DNA of 64,000 bases from Nannocystis sp. (lineage in GTDB: Bacteria; Myxococcota_A; Polyangia; Nannocystales; Nannocystaceae). The stretch covers positions 62,001 to 126,000 of the forward strand of contig NZ_JADJNN010000016.1 in the NCBI RefSeq assembly GCF_016714285.1, given 5' to 3'. Both the position numbers and the translations under genes were made by a program. The notes under the pieces are model-generated. The model saw only the letters and a list, made by a program, of their open reading frames with translations. It made no database searches and was not told the origin of the DNA. Positions 53,099 through 61,581 of the stretch are shown one piece after another; the first letter of the stretch is position 1, and every line of letters begins with the position of its first letter.

Positions 53099-54514
53099 AT
53101 GGCCAATCTGTTCACGCCGCCGACCACCGAGGTGGAGCGCGAGGGGCCCGCGGGGGTGCGCCTGCCGGTGCTGCGTTATCAGCTGCTGGTCGGGCTGCTG
53201 GCGATCGGTTCGCTGCTTGCGGCGGTCGAGCTCGGGCTGTGTCTGCTCCTGTGCGTGCCGGTGCTGCGCGGGGGCGAGCTGCCGCGGCTGTGGCGGAGCC
53301 TCGGGGTCGATCCCTTCACGCTGCTGTCGTGGCTCGCGGGCGGGTCGCTGCTGCTGTTTGCGATCACGGCGGCGCTGTTCCTGGCGTGGTTGCAGCGGGC
53401 GCGTCGCAACGCGCGGGCGCTGGGGATGCCGGCGCGCACGCCGGGGGCGCTGCTGTGGTGGTTCGTGCCGGTGATGAATCTCTATCGGCCGTACGTGGTG
53501 GTGCGCTCGGTGCTGCTGGCGAGTCGCGGCGGGTACGGGCGCTCGCCGGGGTGGCTGGCGACGTGGTGGCTGGTGTGGCTGGCGAGCGCGCTGTGGCTGT
53601 CCGTCGAGCTGGCGCTGGTGCGCGGCGAGGAGGTGGTGCGCTACTACCTGAGCGACGAGGTGGGGGTGGTGCTGGTGCTCGGGCTGGCCGCGCAGGGCGT
53701 GCTGGCGCGGCCGCTGCTGCTGGCGGTGGTGGTGGCGATCCAGCGGGCGCAGCGGGAGCAGCGGGCGCGGGGGCCGTCGTCCACGTTCGCTCAGGTCTCG
53801 CTCGCCGTCATGGCCTGTTCGCTGGTCGCGTGCACCCAGGCGCTTCCGAACGACGGGGCGACGCCCTCGGCCGGGCGGGTCTCGCCGGCGGCCCCCGTTG
53901 TGGCCCCCGTTGTGGCCCCCGTGGTGGCCCCCGTGGTGCTCCCTGAGCCCAGCGATCCGGCCCCACCGGCCGAGATCAAGTCCGGCCATGTCGTTGTGGG
54001 CGAGGGCGCGGCTGGCCTCGACGAGGCCGCCTGGATCGATTGGCAGGAGTCGCCGCTTGAGGCCGATCTCGACGGAGACGGCGTCTCGGAGGCGATCCAG
54101 TGGTCCTGCGGGCAGAGCCCCCAGACCCTGCGCATCGAGGTCGGTCGCGCGAAGACCCGCGTCAAGTATCGCGTGTCGGAGCTGATCGGCTGCGCCGCGG
54201 CTCTGGTCACGCTGATCCCCGAAGAAGCCACGCGGCAGCTCGTGTTCACGGTCGACGAGCACGACGAGGTCGGGCCGGATCTACACTTCATCTATACGTA
54301 CCGCCGGTCCAAGCTCGAGCGGATCTGGTCCGGGGCGGCGAACCTGGACTTCCTCGTCGATGGCACCTGGGTGACCGAGACCAGCGATTGCGACGACGCT
54401 GCAGGCTTCATCACCACCACGACGAGTCGGCATCGCTGGAACGGCGCCAAGGTTGCCAGCGTGGTTCAGAAGGAGCGCACGCCCGTCGAGCCCGGCGGCT
54501 GCGCCGACCCGTGA
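53099..54514 (+). CDS. DUF4328 membrane domain fused to a lipoprotein-like domain
   Basis: 471 residues, 9 nt after the previous stop. Residues 1-225 are a polytopic domain (YQLLVGLLAIGSLLAAVELG, LLSWLAGGSLLLFAITAALF) with WFVPVMNLYRPYVVVRSVLL, the signature of DUF4328. At about 236 the frame reads LAVMACSLVACTQALPNDGA, a lipoprotein signal peptide, then a (PVVA)n linker and a periplasmic domain with ADLDGDGVSEAIQWSCGQ and ETSDCDDAAGFITTTTS. This looks like two genes joined by loss of the stop and spacer. Whether both halves still function is unknown. Confidence 0.75.
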   Translation: MANLFTPPTTEVEREGPAGVRLPVLRYQLLVGLLAIGSLLAAVELGLCLLLCVPVLRGGELPRLWRSLGVDPFTLLSWLAGGSLLLFAITAALFLAWLQRARRNARALGMPARTPGALLWWFVPVMNLYRPYVVVRSVLLASRGGYGRSPGWLATWWLVWLASALWLSVELALVRGEEVVRYYLSDEVGVVLVLGLAAQGVLARPLLLAVVVAIQRAQREQRARGPSSTFAQVSLAVMACSLVACTQALPNDGATPSAGRVSPAAPVVAPVVAPVVAPVVLPEPSDPAPPAEIKSGHVVVGEGAAGLDEAAWIDWQESPLEADLDGDGVSEAIQWSCGQSPQTLRIEVGRAKTRVKYRVSELIGCAAALVTLIPEEATRQLVFTVDEHDEVGPDLHFIYTYRRSKLERIWSGAANLDFLVDGTWVTETSDCDDAAGFITTTTSRHRWNGAKVASVVQKERTPVEPGGCADP

Positions 54515-54568
54515 AGCTCGGCCATTCGCGGCCATTCGCGGGTGCGCCGGTGACTTGAGGTCGCGCAG

Positions 54569-55345
54569 CTAGACCGGGGAGGCGCGGCGCTTGAGGGCGC
54601 CGTCGAGGCTCTCGAGCTCGTTGAGGTAGAGCTCGCCGCCGACCAGGCCGCGGGGGTTGATGAGGAGGGAGCCGACGCGCTTCGTGACGGCGCGGGGGAC
54701 CAGCTCGGCGACGGGGGTGGCGCGGTAGGGGGCGCCGCGGGGCTGCCACATGCGCAGGGCGTCGATATCGGTGAAGCCGGCGATCACGGGGAAGCTGCCG
54801 AGGCGTTCGACCTCGAGGGGGTCGCCGGCGGCGTCGGGGTCGATCGGGACGAGCAGCGTGGCGCCCAGGAGGGCGGAGTAGAGGGCGCGGCGGGCGTCCC
54901 AGTCGCGGCGCAGGCTGAGGGCGCGCATGAGGCGGACGATCTCCGGGTTGCGCAGCGGCTCGCTGTCGCCGAGCTGGAGGTCGAACTCCGCGGGGTCGCC
55001 GGCGTCGACGCCGTAGGCCTTTGCGAAGATCGTCATGAGCTCGTCGACGAGGGTACGCAGCTCGGCGTCTGTGGCCGGGCTGTGCTTGCGGTGGAGGTTG
55101 GTGTGGTGCTGCTTCTCGCGAAAGCCGCGCTGCTTGAGCTGCTCGAGGCGGCCGGGGGTGAGGCCGGCGGCGGTCGTGAGGTTGGCGTTGGTGACGGCCT
55201 CGATGTGGAGCCCGGGGTTGTCGCGCTGGCCGGCGATCACGAGGTAGTAGTCGCGTGAGGCGACGACCAGGCGGTTGTCGCTGCCGCCCTGGCGGCGAAG
55301 CTGGTCGATCTGCGAGGCGAGGGCGTCGGCGGTGAGGGCTGGCAT
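54569..55345 (-). CDS. SseB-type protein
   Basis: 258 residues. The N-terminal half begins SQIDQLRRQGGSDNRLVVAS, resembling the TY-chaperone-like sensor regions that precede SseB domains. The C-terminal half has ALYSALLGATLLVPIDPDAA, then FPVIAGFTDIDALRMWQPRG and SLLINPRGLVGGELYL, which fits the SseB N-terminal domain. Such proteins are associated with type-III-like and type-VII-like secretion or enhance serine metabolism; here only family is claimed. Convergent with DUF4328 fusion. Confidence 0.65.
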   Translation of the reverse strand: MPALTADALASQIDQLRRQGGSDNRLVVASRDYYLVIAGQRDNPGLHIEAVTNANLTTAAGLTPGRLEQLKQRGFREKQHHTNLHRKHSPATDAELRTLVDELMTIFAKAYGVDAGDPAEFDLQLGDSEPLRNPEIVRLMRALSLRRDWDARRALYSALLGATLLVPIDPDAAGDPLEVERLGSFPVIAGFTDIDALRMWQPRGAPYRATPVAELVPRAVTKRVGSLLINPRGLVGGELYLNELESLDGALKRRASPV

Positions 55346-55440
55346 GGGAGGCGCTGCGGCGCGCGGGGGACGCGGGCCGGCGAACCATAGCGCAGGCGGG
55401 CCGCTTGCGTCGGCGCGGGGGCTGCGACATTTTGGGGGCC

Positions 55441-56094
55441 ATGTTCTTCGAGGCCAACAAGATGAAGATGCCGACGGCCGCCGAGGCGCTGCCGGGGCGC
55501 GCCGAGGCGATGCCGGTGCCGGCGGTGCACTACCTGCTGGGCACCCCGCTGGTGCCGCCGTTCCCGGCGGGCTCGCAGCTGGCGATGTTCGGGATGGGCT
55601 GCTTCTGGGGGGCGGAGCGGAAGTTCTGGACGCAGCCTGGCGTGGTCTCGACGATGGTCGGCTACGCGGCGGGCTTCACCCCGAATCCGACCTACAAGGA
55701 GGTGTGCAGCGGGCGCACGGGACACAACGAGGTGGTGCGGGTGGTGTTCGACCCGGGCCAGACCAGCTTCGAGGCGCTGCTCAAGGTGTTCTGGGACAAC
55801 CACGATCCGACCCAGGGGATGCGCCAGGGCAACGACGCGGGGACGCAGTATCGCTCCGGGGTCTATGTATATGATGAGGCGCAGCGGGCGGCGGCGGAGC
55901 GCTCGCGGGCGCTGTTCCAGGACGTGCTGCAGGGGGCGGGCTTCGGGGCGATCACGACGGAGATCGTGGCGGCGCCGACGTTTTATTACGCCGAGGAGTA
56001 TCACCAGCAGTATCTGGTGAAGAACCCGGGCGGGTATTGTGGGCTCGGGGGGACCGGGCAATCGTGCCCGATCGGGCTCAAGCCTGGCGTGTGA
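55441..56094 (+). CDS. msrA: Peptide methionine sulfoxide reductase MsrA
   Basis: 217 residues from ATG 55441. The catalytic motif GMGCFWGAERKF holds the reactive Cys; VGYAAGFTPNPTYKEVCSGR, TGHNEVVRVVFDP, FWDNHDPTQGMRQGNDAGTQ and YRSGVYVY are standard MsrA blocks. A C-terminal GYCGLGGTGQSCP provides resolving Cys residues. It reduces methionine-S-sulfoxide in proteins. An N-terminal extension of about 45 residues without signal peptide is typical of the longer bacterial forms. Confidence 0.9.
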   Translation: MFFEANKMKMPTAAEALPGRAEAMPVPAVHYLLGTPLVPPFPAGSQLAMFGMGCFWGAERKFWTQPGVVSTMVGYAAGFTPNPTYKEVCSGRTGHNEVVRVVFDPGQTSFEALLKVFWDNHDPTQGMRQGNDAGTQYRSGVYVYDEAQRAAAERSRALFQDVLQGAGFGAITTEIVAAPTFYYAEEYHQQYLVKNPGGYCGLGGTGQSCPIGLKPGV

Positions 56095-56160
56095 GCCAGG
56101 TGCCGCACGCAGGCGGCGCGCACTGGCGTGAGCCCGAATGGGCGCTGGAGATGGGGCGGA

Positions 56161-56634
56161 TCATGGGAGGATCGCGCGCCATTCGTCGGACTCGGCGACG
56201 CGCTTGATCACGGCGTTGCGGCGGGCGAGGAAGCGGCGCAGGTAGGCGGTGAGGAACAGGCGCTCGGCGAGGTCGCCGAGCGGGCCGAGTGGGGCGTCGA
56301 AGTCGAAGACGTCGCGCATCTCGGTGTGGCCCGCGTGCTCGCTGAAGAAGTGGTCGTGGTCGAAGCGGGCGAAGGCGCCGCGCAGCATGCTGTCGCGGAA
56401 GTGCCGCGGGGGGTCGAAGGCGGTGATGCGGCTGGAGAGGCGCTGCCACACGGCGAAGTGACGCGCGCGCCAGGTGACCTCGTCGCCGGGGCCCATGAGG
56501 CCGTGGCGGACGCCGGCGACGATCTGCTCGCCGGTGTGGTCGGCGGAGAGGCGGTGGAGGTCGACGCTGCGGGCGAGGTCGAAGCAGCGCTGGATCGGCG
56601 CGTGGATCGTGGTGCTGAGGTGCAGCGCGGGCAT
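56161..56634 (-). CDS. SRPBCC-superfamily protein (ligand-binding or cyclase-like)
   Basis: 157 residues from ATG 56634. N-terminus LHLSTTIHAPIQRCFDLARS and the central HFAVWQRLSSRITAFDPPRH, FFSEHAGHTEMRDVFDFDAP follow the START/Bet v1-like (SRPBCC) layout: opening strand, alpha helix, antiparallel sheet, long C-terminal helix. Cytoplasmic, binds a small hydrophobic ligand (family inference). Convergent with msrA. Confidence 0.8.
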   Translation of the reverse strand: MPALHLSTTIHAPIQRCFDLARSVDLHRLSADHTGEQIVAGVRHGLMGPGDEVTWRARHFAVWQRLSSRITAFDPPRHFRDSMLRGAFARFDHDHFFSEHAGHTEMRDVFDFDAPLGPLGDLAERLFLTAYLRRFLARRNAVIKRVAESDEWRAILP

Positions 56635-56701
56635 GCGTGGGGCCCCGCAGCATAGCGGGGTGGGCGTTGCCAGGGGTGGGCGCGGGCGATAGGGTGACGG
56701 G

Positions 56702-57790
56702 ATGCGCGGACGGGTCGGGATCTTGGTGCTCGCGGGGTTGGGTCTCGGGTGTCCTGGGTCGGGGACGGGGAGCGCCGGTGAGTCGAGCACGGGGGCCGTG
56801 GGGTCGACGGGGCCCGTTTCGGGCAGCAGTGGCGGCGACGGTGCGAGCACGACGAGCGGGGTGGTGACGACGGGTGTGGGTACGACCGAGCTGGTGCCGA
56901 CGACGGGGGGCGAGGGGAGCAGCGGTGCGGTGCTGACGACCGGGGGTGAGGCGAGCACGGGGGCGTCGGGGTGTCCGGAGCGGGCGCAGCGGGGCGTGTG
57001 GGTGTGGCAGCAGGCGCAGGCGAAAGATCCGGCGAAGGCGGCGGGGTTGCTCGCGTTCGCGGCGAAGCAGGAGCTCACGCATCTTTATCTCGAGAGTCAA
57101 TCGTTGCTGCTCGAGGATCCGGAGCGGCTGGCGGCGTTCATCGGCGAGGCGGAGGCGGCGTGTGTGGCGGTCGAGCTGTTGTTCGGGGCGGCTGCGTGGG
57201 CGCAGACCGAGAACCATGGCGAGGCGCTCGCGCTGGTCGATGCGGCGCTGACATTCGTCGATGGGCTGGCGGGGGCGCGGCCGGTCGGGCTGCATTTTGA
57301 CGTCGAGCCGCACGGGCTGCCGGACTGGGGCGCCAATCAGGGGGTGTACGCCAATGAGTATCTCGACCTGCTCGAGGCGATGGCGGCGAAGCTGCTGGGC
57401 AGCGAGCTGCCGCTGACGGTCGATGTCGCGTTCTGGTACGACAGCGTGGCGGTCGATCGCGACGGTGACACCCGGCCGCTGAGCGAGCTGGTGCAGGACC
57501 GGGTCGACCGGGTGGTGGTGATGGACTACCGCGATCACGCGGAGCCGCCGGATGGGATCATCGACAACGCGGCGGCCGAGGTGGCGTACGCGGAGCAGAT
57601 CGGCCGGCGGGTGCGGATCGCCGTGGAGACCACCTGCGGGCTCGATCCGGAGAAGGTGACCTTCTGCGAGGAGGGGGCGATTGCGATGACGCTGGCGCTC
57701 GAGCTGACGGCGCAGGTATATGCGCAGAGTCCGGCGTGGGACGGGGTGGCGGTGCACGACCACGCGGCGTGGTCGGTGTTGATGGACTGA
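56702..57790 (+). CDS. Tethered lipoprotein with GH-like TIM-barrel
   Basis: 362 residues from ATG 56702. Lipobox GLGLGC, Ser/Thr/Gly tether to about 95, then a TIM-barrel-like domain: RGVWVWQQAQAKDPA, ELTHLYLESQSLLLED, VGLHFDVEPHGLPDWG (Asp-Glu in HFDVEP, in the place of a catalytic acid), LPLTVDVAFWYDSVAV and RVVVMDYRDH. This fits glycoside-hydrolase-like barrels (GH18 neighbourhood), exact family uncertain. Surface-anchored polysaccharide hydrolase is possible. Ends 3 nt from the convergent gene. Confidence 0.75.
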   Translation: MRGRVGILVLAGLGLGCPGSGTGSAGESSTGAVGSTGPVSGSSGGDGASTTSGVVTTGVGTTELVPTTGGEGSSGAVLTTGGEASTGASGCPERAQRGVWVWQQAQAKDPAKAAGLLAFAAKQELTHLYLESQSLLLEDPERLAAFIGEAEAACVAVELLFGAAAWAQTENHGEALALVDAALTFVDGLAGARPVGLHFDVEPHGLPDWGANQGVYANEYLDLLEAMAAKLLGSELPLTVDVAFWYDSVAVDRDGDTRPLSELVQDRVDRVVVMDYRDHAEPPDGIIDNAAAEVAYAEQIGRRVRIAVETTCGLDPEKVTFCEEGAIAMTLALELTAQVYAQSPAWDGVAVHDHAAWSVLMD

Positions 57791-57793
57791 GCC

Positions 57794-58816
57794 TCAGGCG
57801 CGGCGCGGACGGGGTGAGCGCCAGATGACGGCGTCGACGAGGTAATGGTGGAAGTTGACGGCCTGGTGAAATACCAGCACGAGCGGGAGCACCTGCCAGG
57901 CGCCGCGGCCGGTGGCCTGGCCGAGCAGCCAGTAGAAGCCGATGCCGAGGCTGGCGCACACGAGGGCGTAGCGCAGGGCGTGCTCGGGCTGGCACAGGCG
58001 GGAGAGGAAGGGGCGGGTGGGGTCGATGCCGCCGCGGAAGCGGCGGGCGTTGACGGCCCAGACGAACAGGAGATATTGCGCGTTGTGCCAGATGTTGATG
58101 AAGAGCCAGCCGCGCGTGATGTCGGAGATCACGAGATAGCTGACGGTGGTGATGATGACGTGCGAGAGGATAAAGAGGGCGTGGCCGGTGCCGGCGGGCG
58201 GGCCGAGGCGGACAAGCCGGAGCTGGCGCAGGGTCCAGGTGGCGAGGGCGAGGAGGGCGAGGATGCCGACGACGATGACCGCGGCGCGCGGGACCTGCGG
58301 GCTCCACAGGGGGGTCTCGTAGAAGGTGGGGGACTGCTGGCTGGCGCGGTGGAGGACGCCCCACAGGGGGAAGCCGAAGACGATGCTATCGCCGAGCCAG
58401 TCGCGGCCGCCCGGGTCAGCGCCGCCGACGCGACGGTAGGTGCGGGCGATGCCGTAGCTCTGGCGGGTGTAGTGCCACGATTGCCAATAGTAGTAGATGG
58501 TATTGAGGACGAGCACGCCGCCGAGGAAGGCGGCGGCGCCGGTGGCGAGGAGGACCAGCGGCGGCAGGGCGGTGAGGAGGAACCAGTGCTTGCGCGCGCT
58601 GTGGCGGTCGAAGGCGACGCGGGTGTAGGTCGAGGCGACGTGGGGGTAGGCGAGCAGCCAGAGGTCGAAGAACAGGACCCAGCCGAACAGGGCCGGGTCG
58701 GCGAAGGCGACCGCGCCGAGGGTGAGGGCGAGGGCGAGGACGCCGAGGATGAGGCCGAGGTCGAAGCCGGGGCTGTGCAGCCAGTCGCTGTGGCTGCTGG
58801 GCGCGGCGGTCGACAT
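57794..58816 (-). CDS. His-rich polytopic membrane protein
   Basis: 340 residues from ATG 58816. About nine membrane segments (FDLGLILGVLALALTLGAVA, LLYP-like WVLFFDLWLLAYPHVASTY and others) with conserved-looking His in WQSWHYTRQSYGIARTYRR, FINIWHNAQYLLFVWAVN and VFHQAVNFHHYLVDAVIW. The His pattern recalls membrane-embedded iron enzymes or transporters (Brp/Blh-like), but I cannot assign it. Starts 4 nt after the small lipoprotein's stop, so co-transcribed. Confidence 0.75.
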   Translation of the reverse strand: MSTAAPSSHSDWLHSPGFDLGLILGVLALALTLGAVAFADPALFGWVLFFDLWLLAYPHVASTYTRVAFDRHSARKHWFLLTALPPLVLLATGAAAFLGGVLVLNTIYYYWQSWHYTRQSYGIARTYRRVGGADPGGRDWLGDSIVFGFPLWGVLHRASQQSPTFYETPLWSPQVPRAAVIVVGILALLALATWTLRQLRLVRLGPPAGTGHALFILSHVIITTVSYLVISDITRGWLFINIWHNAQYLLFVWAVNARRFRGGIDPTRPFLSRLCQPEHALRYALVCASLGIGFYWLLGQATGRGAWQVLPLVLVFHQAVNFHHYLVDAVIWRSPRPRRA

Positions 58817-58820
58817 GCGA

Positions 58821-59069
58821 TCAGGTGACTGGCGGTGCGTCGGGCGGCTCGGGCGGGGCGGTGATCGGGTCCGGTGTATCGGGTGGCGGAGGCGTGTCCG
58901 GGGTCGGCGGGGGCGGGTCCTTGGCGAAGGGGCCCTGGGCGGTCTTCTGGGCGCAGCCCTGACCGAGCAGGGCGGCGCCGCTGATGCCGATCGCGAGGAT
59001 GGCGGCGGCGGCGATGGCGATCGACGCGGCGCGTGGTCGCGGGGTCGCGTCGTGATGATGCGTGTCCAT
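58821..59069 (-). CDS. Small proline-rich lipoprotein-like protein
   Basis: 82 residues. Signal segment AASIAIAAAAILAIGISGAA followed by LLGQGCAQK (possible lipobox), then a Pro/Asp/Thr-rich tail (PPPPTPDTPPPPDTPDP). Likely a short anchored spacer protein. In one unit with the membrane protein downstream (4 nt). Confidence 0.65.
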   Translation of the reverse strand: MDTHHHDATPRPRAASIAIAAAAILAIGISGAALLGQGCAQKTAQGPFAKDPPPPTPDTPPPPDTPDPITAPPEPPDAPPVT

Positions 59070-59092
59070 GCGGGCAGGGTATCACGGGGCTG

Positions 59093-59176
59093 CGCAGTCG
59101 CAGGGAGCGGGTGCCTGGGCCATCGCTGCGAGCAGGACCACGCGCTGCGTATCACGCAGTCGCAGGGAGCGGGTGC
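59093..59176. repeat. 22-bp direct repeat upstream of the small lipoprotein gene
   Basis: Core CGCAGTCGCAGGGAGCGGGT(GC) at 59093-59114 and 59155-59176, a 62-nt period, in the region between the vWA gene and the small lipoprotein. No coding function seen. Confidence 0.6.
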
Positions 59177-59262
59177 GCGGCCGATCGCGCGCATCGGCGA
59201 TCCGCGACGCGGTGGCTCATGGGTCGCGGACGAGGCTTGCAGGTCGGCCGCGACCAGGGTTC

Positions 59263-60868
59263 TCAGCGGTCGTTCAGGGCGCGCAGGAGGCGACGGCGAC
59301 GGGCGAGCAGGGCGTCGAGGCCGAGGGCGGCGAACATGAAGAGGGCGACGCTCGAGGCGAACAGGAAGTGGGCGGTGATGCGGTCGCGGAGCTCGTCCCA
59401 GGGGCCGGGGCTCGCTTCGGCGGGGGCGACGGTGACGGCGAGGACGGGGCGGGTGTCGAGGGTGGAGAAGATTGGCGTGGGCTCGCGGACGGGCTCGGCG
59501 ACGGGCTCGGCTGGCGGGGCGAGCAGCGTGGGGTCGGGCTCGACCTCGGGCTCGCTGCGGGTGACGACGACCTTGCCGGGTTTGCCGAGCTCGCCGCGGA
59601 TCATGCGGAGCATGGCGTCGTGGAGGCTCTCGACGGTGTACTGATCGACCTTGGGCGCGGCGTGGCTGCCACCGATGCCGGAGTGGTCGGTGAGGAAGAT
59701 GTACTGACCGCCGGTGGCGCGGGCGGCGAGGCGGAGCTCGGCCTCGGCGGGGTCGCTGACGCCGCTGCCGGCGACCGGGTAGATCGCGGTGCCGTCGGCG
59801 CGGTGGCGCATGACCTGGCGGGTGAACTCGCGGGCGGGGCTGCCCGAGTGCGAGGGGGCGTCGGCGACGAGGAAGACCATGCGCGCCGTGGCGTCGCCCT
59901 CGTGCCAGGAGAGGCGGTTGCTGGCGGCGAGCGCCGCGTCCATCGCCTCGGGCTCGTCGCCGCCGCCGTTCGCGGAGTGGCGGCCGAGCATGGTGACGAA
60001 GGCATCGATGTCGCGGAAGTCGATGGACTCGGTGACGTAGTCGTCGCCGTGGTCGCGGTAGACGACGAGGCCCCAGCGCTGGGTGACGCCGGGGTTCTCG
60101 CGCGCGACCTTGCGGGCGATGTCGCGGACCTCGACCTTGAGGTACTCGAGCTCGTCGCCCATGCTGCCGGTGGTGTCGATGACGAGGGCGATGTCGAGGG
60201 CGGTGGGTTTGGCGGCGTGGCGGTGCTTCGGCGGGGTGACCTCGTAGACGGAGTCGGGGATGCCGAGCTCGGCGCGGGCCTCGGCGAGGCGCTTGATGGC
60301 CTTGCGGTAGCCGGCGGGGTCGGCGTTGTCGTCGACGGTGCCGACGGTGAGGGCGCTCGACTGGATCGCGCTGTCGTAGCCGGCTCTTGCTGTACGAGGC
60401 GCGACCGCCGAAGCCAGCCGTGCTGTCGCCCGTGCCGCCGCCGCCGCGACCGGTGCCGACCAGGCCGAGCCCGCCGACGCCGTAGGCCTCGCCGATCTCG
60501 GTGCCGGTCAGGCCGCCCCAGACGTCGGCGTCGTCGCTGCCGATCGCGAAGGCACCGCCGTAGGGTGAGGCGATGTGGCCGGGGGCGGGGATCGGATCTT
60601 TCGGGCCCTTCATCGCGTAGAGGCCGGACTTGGAGGTGGGCTTGCCCATGCGGCCCTCCTCGCCCTTGTGGCGGGTGCCGCTGATCGGCTCGTCGCTGGC
60701 GCGCACCTCGGTGACGGCCTCCTCGTCGCTGTCCTCGACGGCCAACGCCGAGGGCTCGGCGGGGCTGCCGGTCGCGAGCAGCACGACCAGCGAGAGCAGG
60801 CTGGCGAGGCCAGCACAGGTGGTCAGGGGCCAGTTGGTCCACACGGTCGAGGTGCGCACGGTGTTCAT
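59263..60868 (-). CDS. vWA-domain membrane protein, frameshifted
   Basis: Two frames form one protein of about 535 residues. From ATG 60868: signal/anchor WPLTTCAGLASLLSLVVLLA, a Gly-rich linker (GGLGLVGTGRGGGGTGDSTA) to SYSKS; after one surplus base at about 60386 the frame continues AGYDSAIQSSALTVGTVDDN and the vWA domain: IALVIDTTGSMGDELEYLKV (MIDAS DxTxS), FLVADAPSHSG, and AHFLFASSVALFMFAALGLD near the end, a membrane segment. It resembles the Gly-rich GltJ-like or BatA-like vWA proteins. The frameshift means broken gene or sequence error. Confidence 0.75.
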
Positions 60869-60975
60869 GCGAGCACAGACAGCGGGGACGCCGGGAGGTT
60901 CCCGCGATGTTGCATTCGCGGTGGGCGCGATCGGGCGCGGCGCGCGGGCGACGAGGGTCTGGCACACTGGCCGAC

Positions 60976-61578
60976 ATGAGTGAGGTGAAGCCGGCGATCG
61001 ACTGGAGAAGCGTGCACGCGCTGGGGCTGCCGGGGGGCAGCGTGCGTGCGTTGATCGCCCTCGCGGTGGTCGGGACGGTGTGCGGGTTGCTGTTGCGCAT
61101 GCCGGAGCGTGCGCTGCCGGAGCACCTGGAGAGCCTGCTCTTCGTGGTGCTCGGGCACTACTTCGCGGCGCGCGGGCAGGCGGCGGAGGACCCCGCGGGC
61201 GGGCCGGCGCCGCTGTATCTGCCGCGTGGCAGCGTGCGCCTGTTGTTGGTGGCGGGGCTGGTCGGCGTGGGGGTGATGGTGCTGCGTCAGGGCGATGTGC
61301 AGGCGCTGCGCGGGCTGTTCACGCTGGTGCTGGTGTTCGGGTTCTTGGTGGGGCTGTTGCTGACGCGGATCGCGGGGTGGTGGCGGCGCCGTCGGCCGCG
61401 GCCGGCTCGCTGGTTCGAGGATCTGCGGGCGTTGATCGGGCTCGGCGCGGCGGGGGCTCTCGGGGTGCACGCATTCGTCGGCGTGCTGCCCGGGCCTGAA
61501 GTGTTGGGATTCGGGCCGATCGGCGTCGAGCAGGGGCTGGCCGGGTTGGTCGGGTTCTACTTCGGCTCGCGCTCGTGA
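60976..61578 (+). CDS. Small polytopic membrane protein
   Basis: 200 residues from ATG 60976. Four or five membrane segments (SVRALIALAVVGTVCGLLLR, VRLLLVAGLVGVGVMVLRQG, LFTLVLVFGFLVGLLLTRIA, ALIGLGAAGALGVHAFVGVL) with short loops. No family recognised. Divergent from the vWA gene and convergent with the next lipoprotein (3 nt between stops). Confidence 0.7.
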   Translation: MSEVKPAIDWRSVHALGLPGGSVRALIALAVVGTVCGLLLRMPERALPEHLESLLFVVLGHYFAARGQAAEDPAGGPAPLYLPRGSVRLLLVAGLVGVGVMVLRQGDVQALRGLFTLVLVFGFLVGLLLTRIAGWWRRRRPRPARWFEDLRALIGLGAAGALGVHAFVGVLPGPEVLGFGPIGVEQGLAGLVGFYFGSRS

Positions 61579-61581
61579 CGA

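Noticed and set aside
51200..54262. Minus-strand frame of about 1000 codons
   Set aside because: Antisense to the pectate-lyase-like and DUF4328 genes; His/Arg/Pro-rich shadow.
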